Below are positions 63,650-64,000 of a DNA stretch of 64,000 bases, one piece after another; positions within the stretch are counted from its first letter, which is position 1; each line of letters starts with the position of its first letter. Where the stretch lies: the NCBI RefSeq assembly GCF_010729895.1, contig NZ_AP022612.1, positions 5,704,001-5,768,000 of the forward strand. Direction: 5' to 3'. The notes beneath the pieces are model-generated. The model did not search any database. It worked only from the letters and a program-made list of their open reading frames with translations, and was not told the origin of the DNA. The DNA comes from Mycolicibacterium confluentis. Lineage in GTDB: Bacteria; Actinomycetota; Actinomycetes; Mycobacteriales; Mycobacteriaceae. Made by a program: the position numbers and the translations under genes.

Positions 63650-64000
63650 TCAGGCGAACTCAAGTTCGTACGAGCCGTCCTTGTGGAACTTCGCGTCGAT
63701 GCCCTTCTCCTCGTCCTCTGGAGCCACCCGAATGCCGATCGTCTTCTTGAGCACGAAGGCGATCGCGAACGCGACGACGAACGAGTAGAGGATGACGGCA
63801 CCGGCGGCGATCGCCTGCTTCCACAACTGACCGAACCCGCCGCCGTAGAGCAGACCGTTGGTGGCGTTGGGCATCGACTCGCTGGCCAGCACGCCGACCA
63901 TGAGCGTGCCGATCAGGCCGCCGACCAGGTGGACGCCCACGACGTCGAGGGTGTCGTCGTAGCCGAACTTCGACTTCAACGCCACGGCGTACGGGCACAC
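63650..64000 (-). CDS. amt: Ammonium transporter, C-terminal part
   Basis: The last ~116 codons of an Amt/MEP channel whose 5' end lies beyond the window. Visible: conserved helix DTLDVVGVHLVGGLIGTLMV, the last membrane helix (AGAVILYSFVVAFAIAFVL) and the cytoplasmic tail RVAPEDEEKGIDAKFHKDG, which is the part that contacts PII proteins. It reads toward the glutamine-synthetase-like operon, so ammonium uptake and assimilation are linked here, presumably under nitrogen-limitation control. Confidence 0.93.
   Translation of the reverse strand: MCPYAVALKSKFGYDDTLDVVGVHLVGGLIGTLMVGVLASESMPNATNGLLYGGGFGQLWKQAIAAGAVILYSFVVAFAIAFVLKKTIGIRVAPEDEEKGIDAKFHKDGSYELEFA

Overview
This is a GC-rich actinobacterial chromosome segment, almost certainly from a fast-growing Mycobacterium (Mycolicibacterium). 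It carries a complete mce operon, a MurT/GatD pair, an ESX-like small protein, a mycofactocin-type dehydrogenase and the linked LigC/Prim-PolC repair genes. Gene order from leuA to ligC also follows the M. tuberculosis Rv3710-Rv3731 neighbourhood: leuA, dnaQ, murT-gatD, recR-ybaB, amidase, SRPBCC, FAD oxidase/methyltransferase, dnaX, aspC, SRP RNA, tRNA-Ser, lucA, Prim-PolC/ligC. Nearly every boundary below is inferred from reading frames, start/stop overlaps and motifs; no database search was possible.

Layout. 0-3.4 kb: gluQ, an MBL-fold protein, a second LigC-type DNA ligase and a GntR regulator, all leftward. 3.5-7 kb: a small P450/AveC-like membrane module with a divergent MarR regulator. 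7.3-16.6 kb: a lipid-importer type operon yrbEA-yrbEB-mceABCDEF, tightly overlapped. 16.8-20.1 kb: a GIY-YIG protein, a secreted protein, then ligC1 and its primase-polymerase partner. 20.2-36.8 kb: conserved housekeeping block (protease, DapB-like oxidoreductase, LucA-like Mce partner, tRNA-Ser, 4.5S RNA, aspC, dnaX, branched-lipid enzyme pair, amidase, ybaB-recR, a DUF559 protein bracketed by a hairpin repeat, gatD-murT, dnaQ).

37-44 kb: an accessory catabolic cluster (EutH permease, SDR, mycofactocin-type SDR, a degenerate RibB-like protein, flavin reductase, cupin, TetR, luciferase-like monooxygenase). I find what looks like a shared palindromic operator just downstream of several well-formed TTGACA-N17-TANNNT promoters here, so this appears to be one TetR-controlled regulon. 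44-50.5 kb: a short-form NAD-glutamate dehydrogenase, leuA with a leader peptide and LEU-type RNA structure, and a lipoprotein.

50.5-57.2 kb: a polymorphic-toxin locus: ESX-like small protein, a long RHS/YD-repeat protein that is split by two apparent frameshifts, a low-GC toxin tail coupled to a candidate immunity gene, and an orphan small gene. 57.2-64 kb: a nitrogen-assimilation operon (amt, type III glutamine-synthetase-like ligase, three split glutamate-synthase-like subunits resembling N-methylglutamate synthase, an FAD amine oxidase, and an XRE-cupin regulator). The most original signals are a 62-bp covarying hairpin repeat present three times, the shared operator set of the 37-44 kb cluster, the broken RHS toxin locus, and a 15-codon leader ORF in frame with yrbEA.
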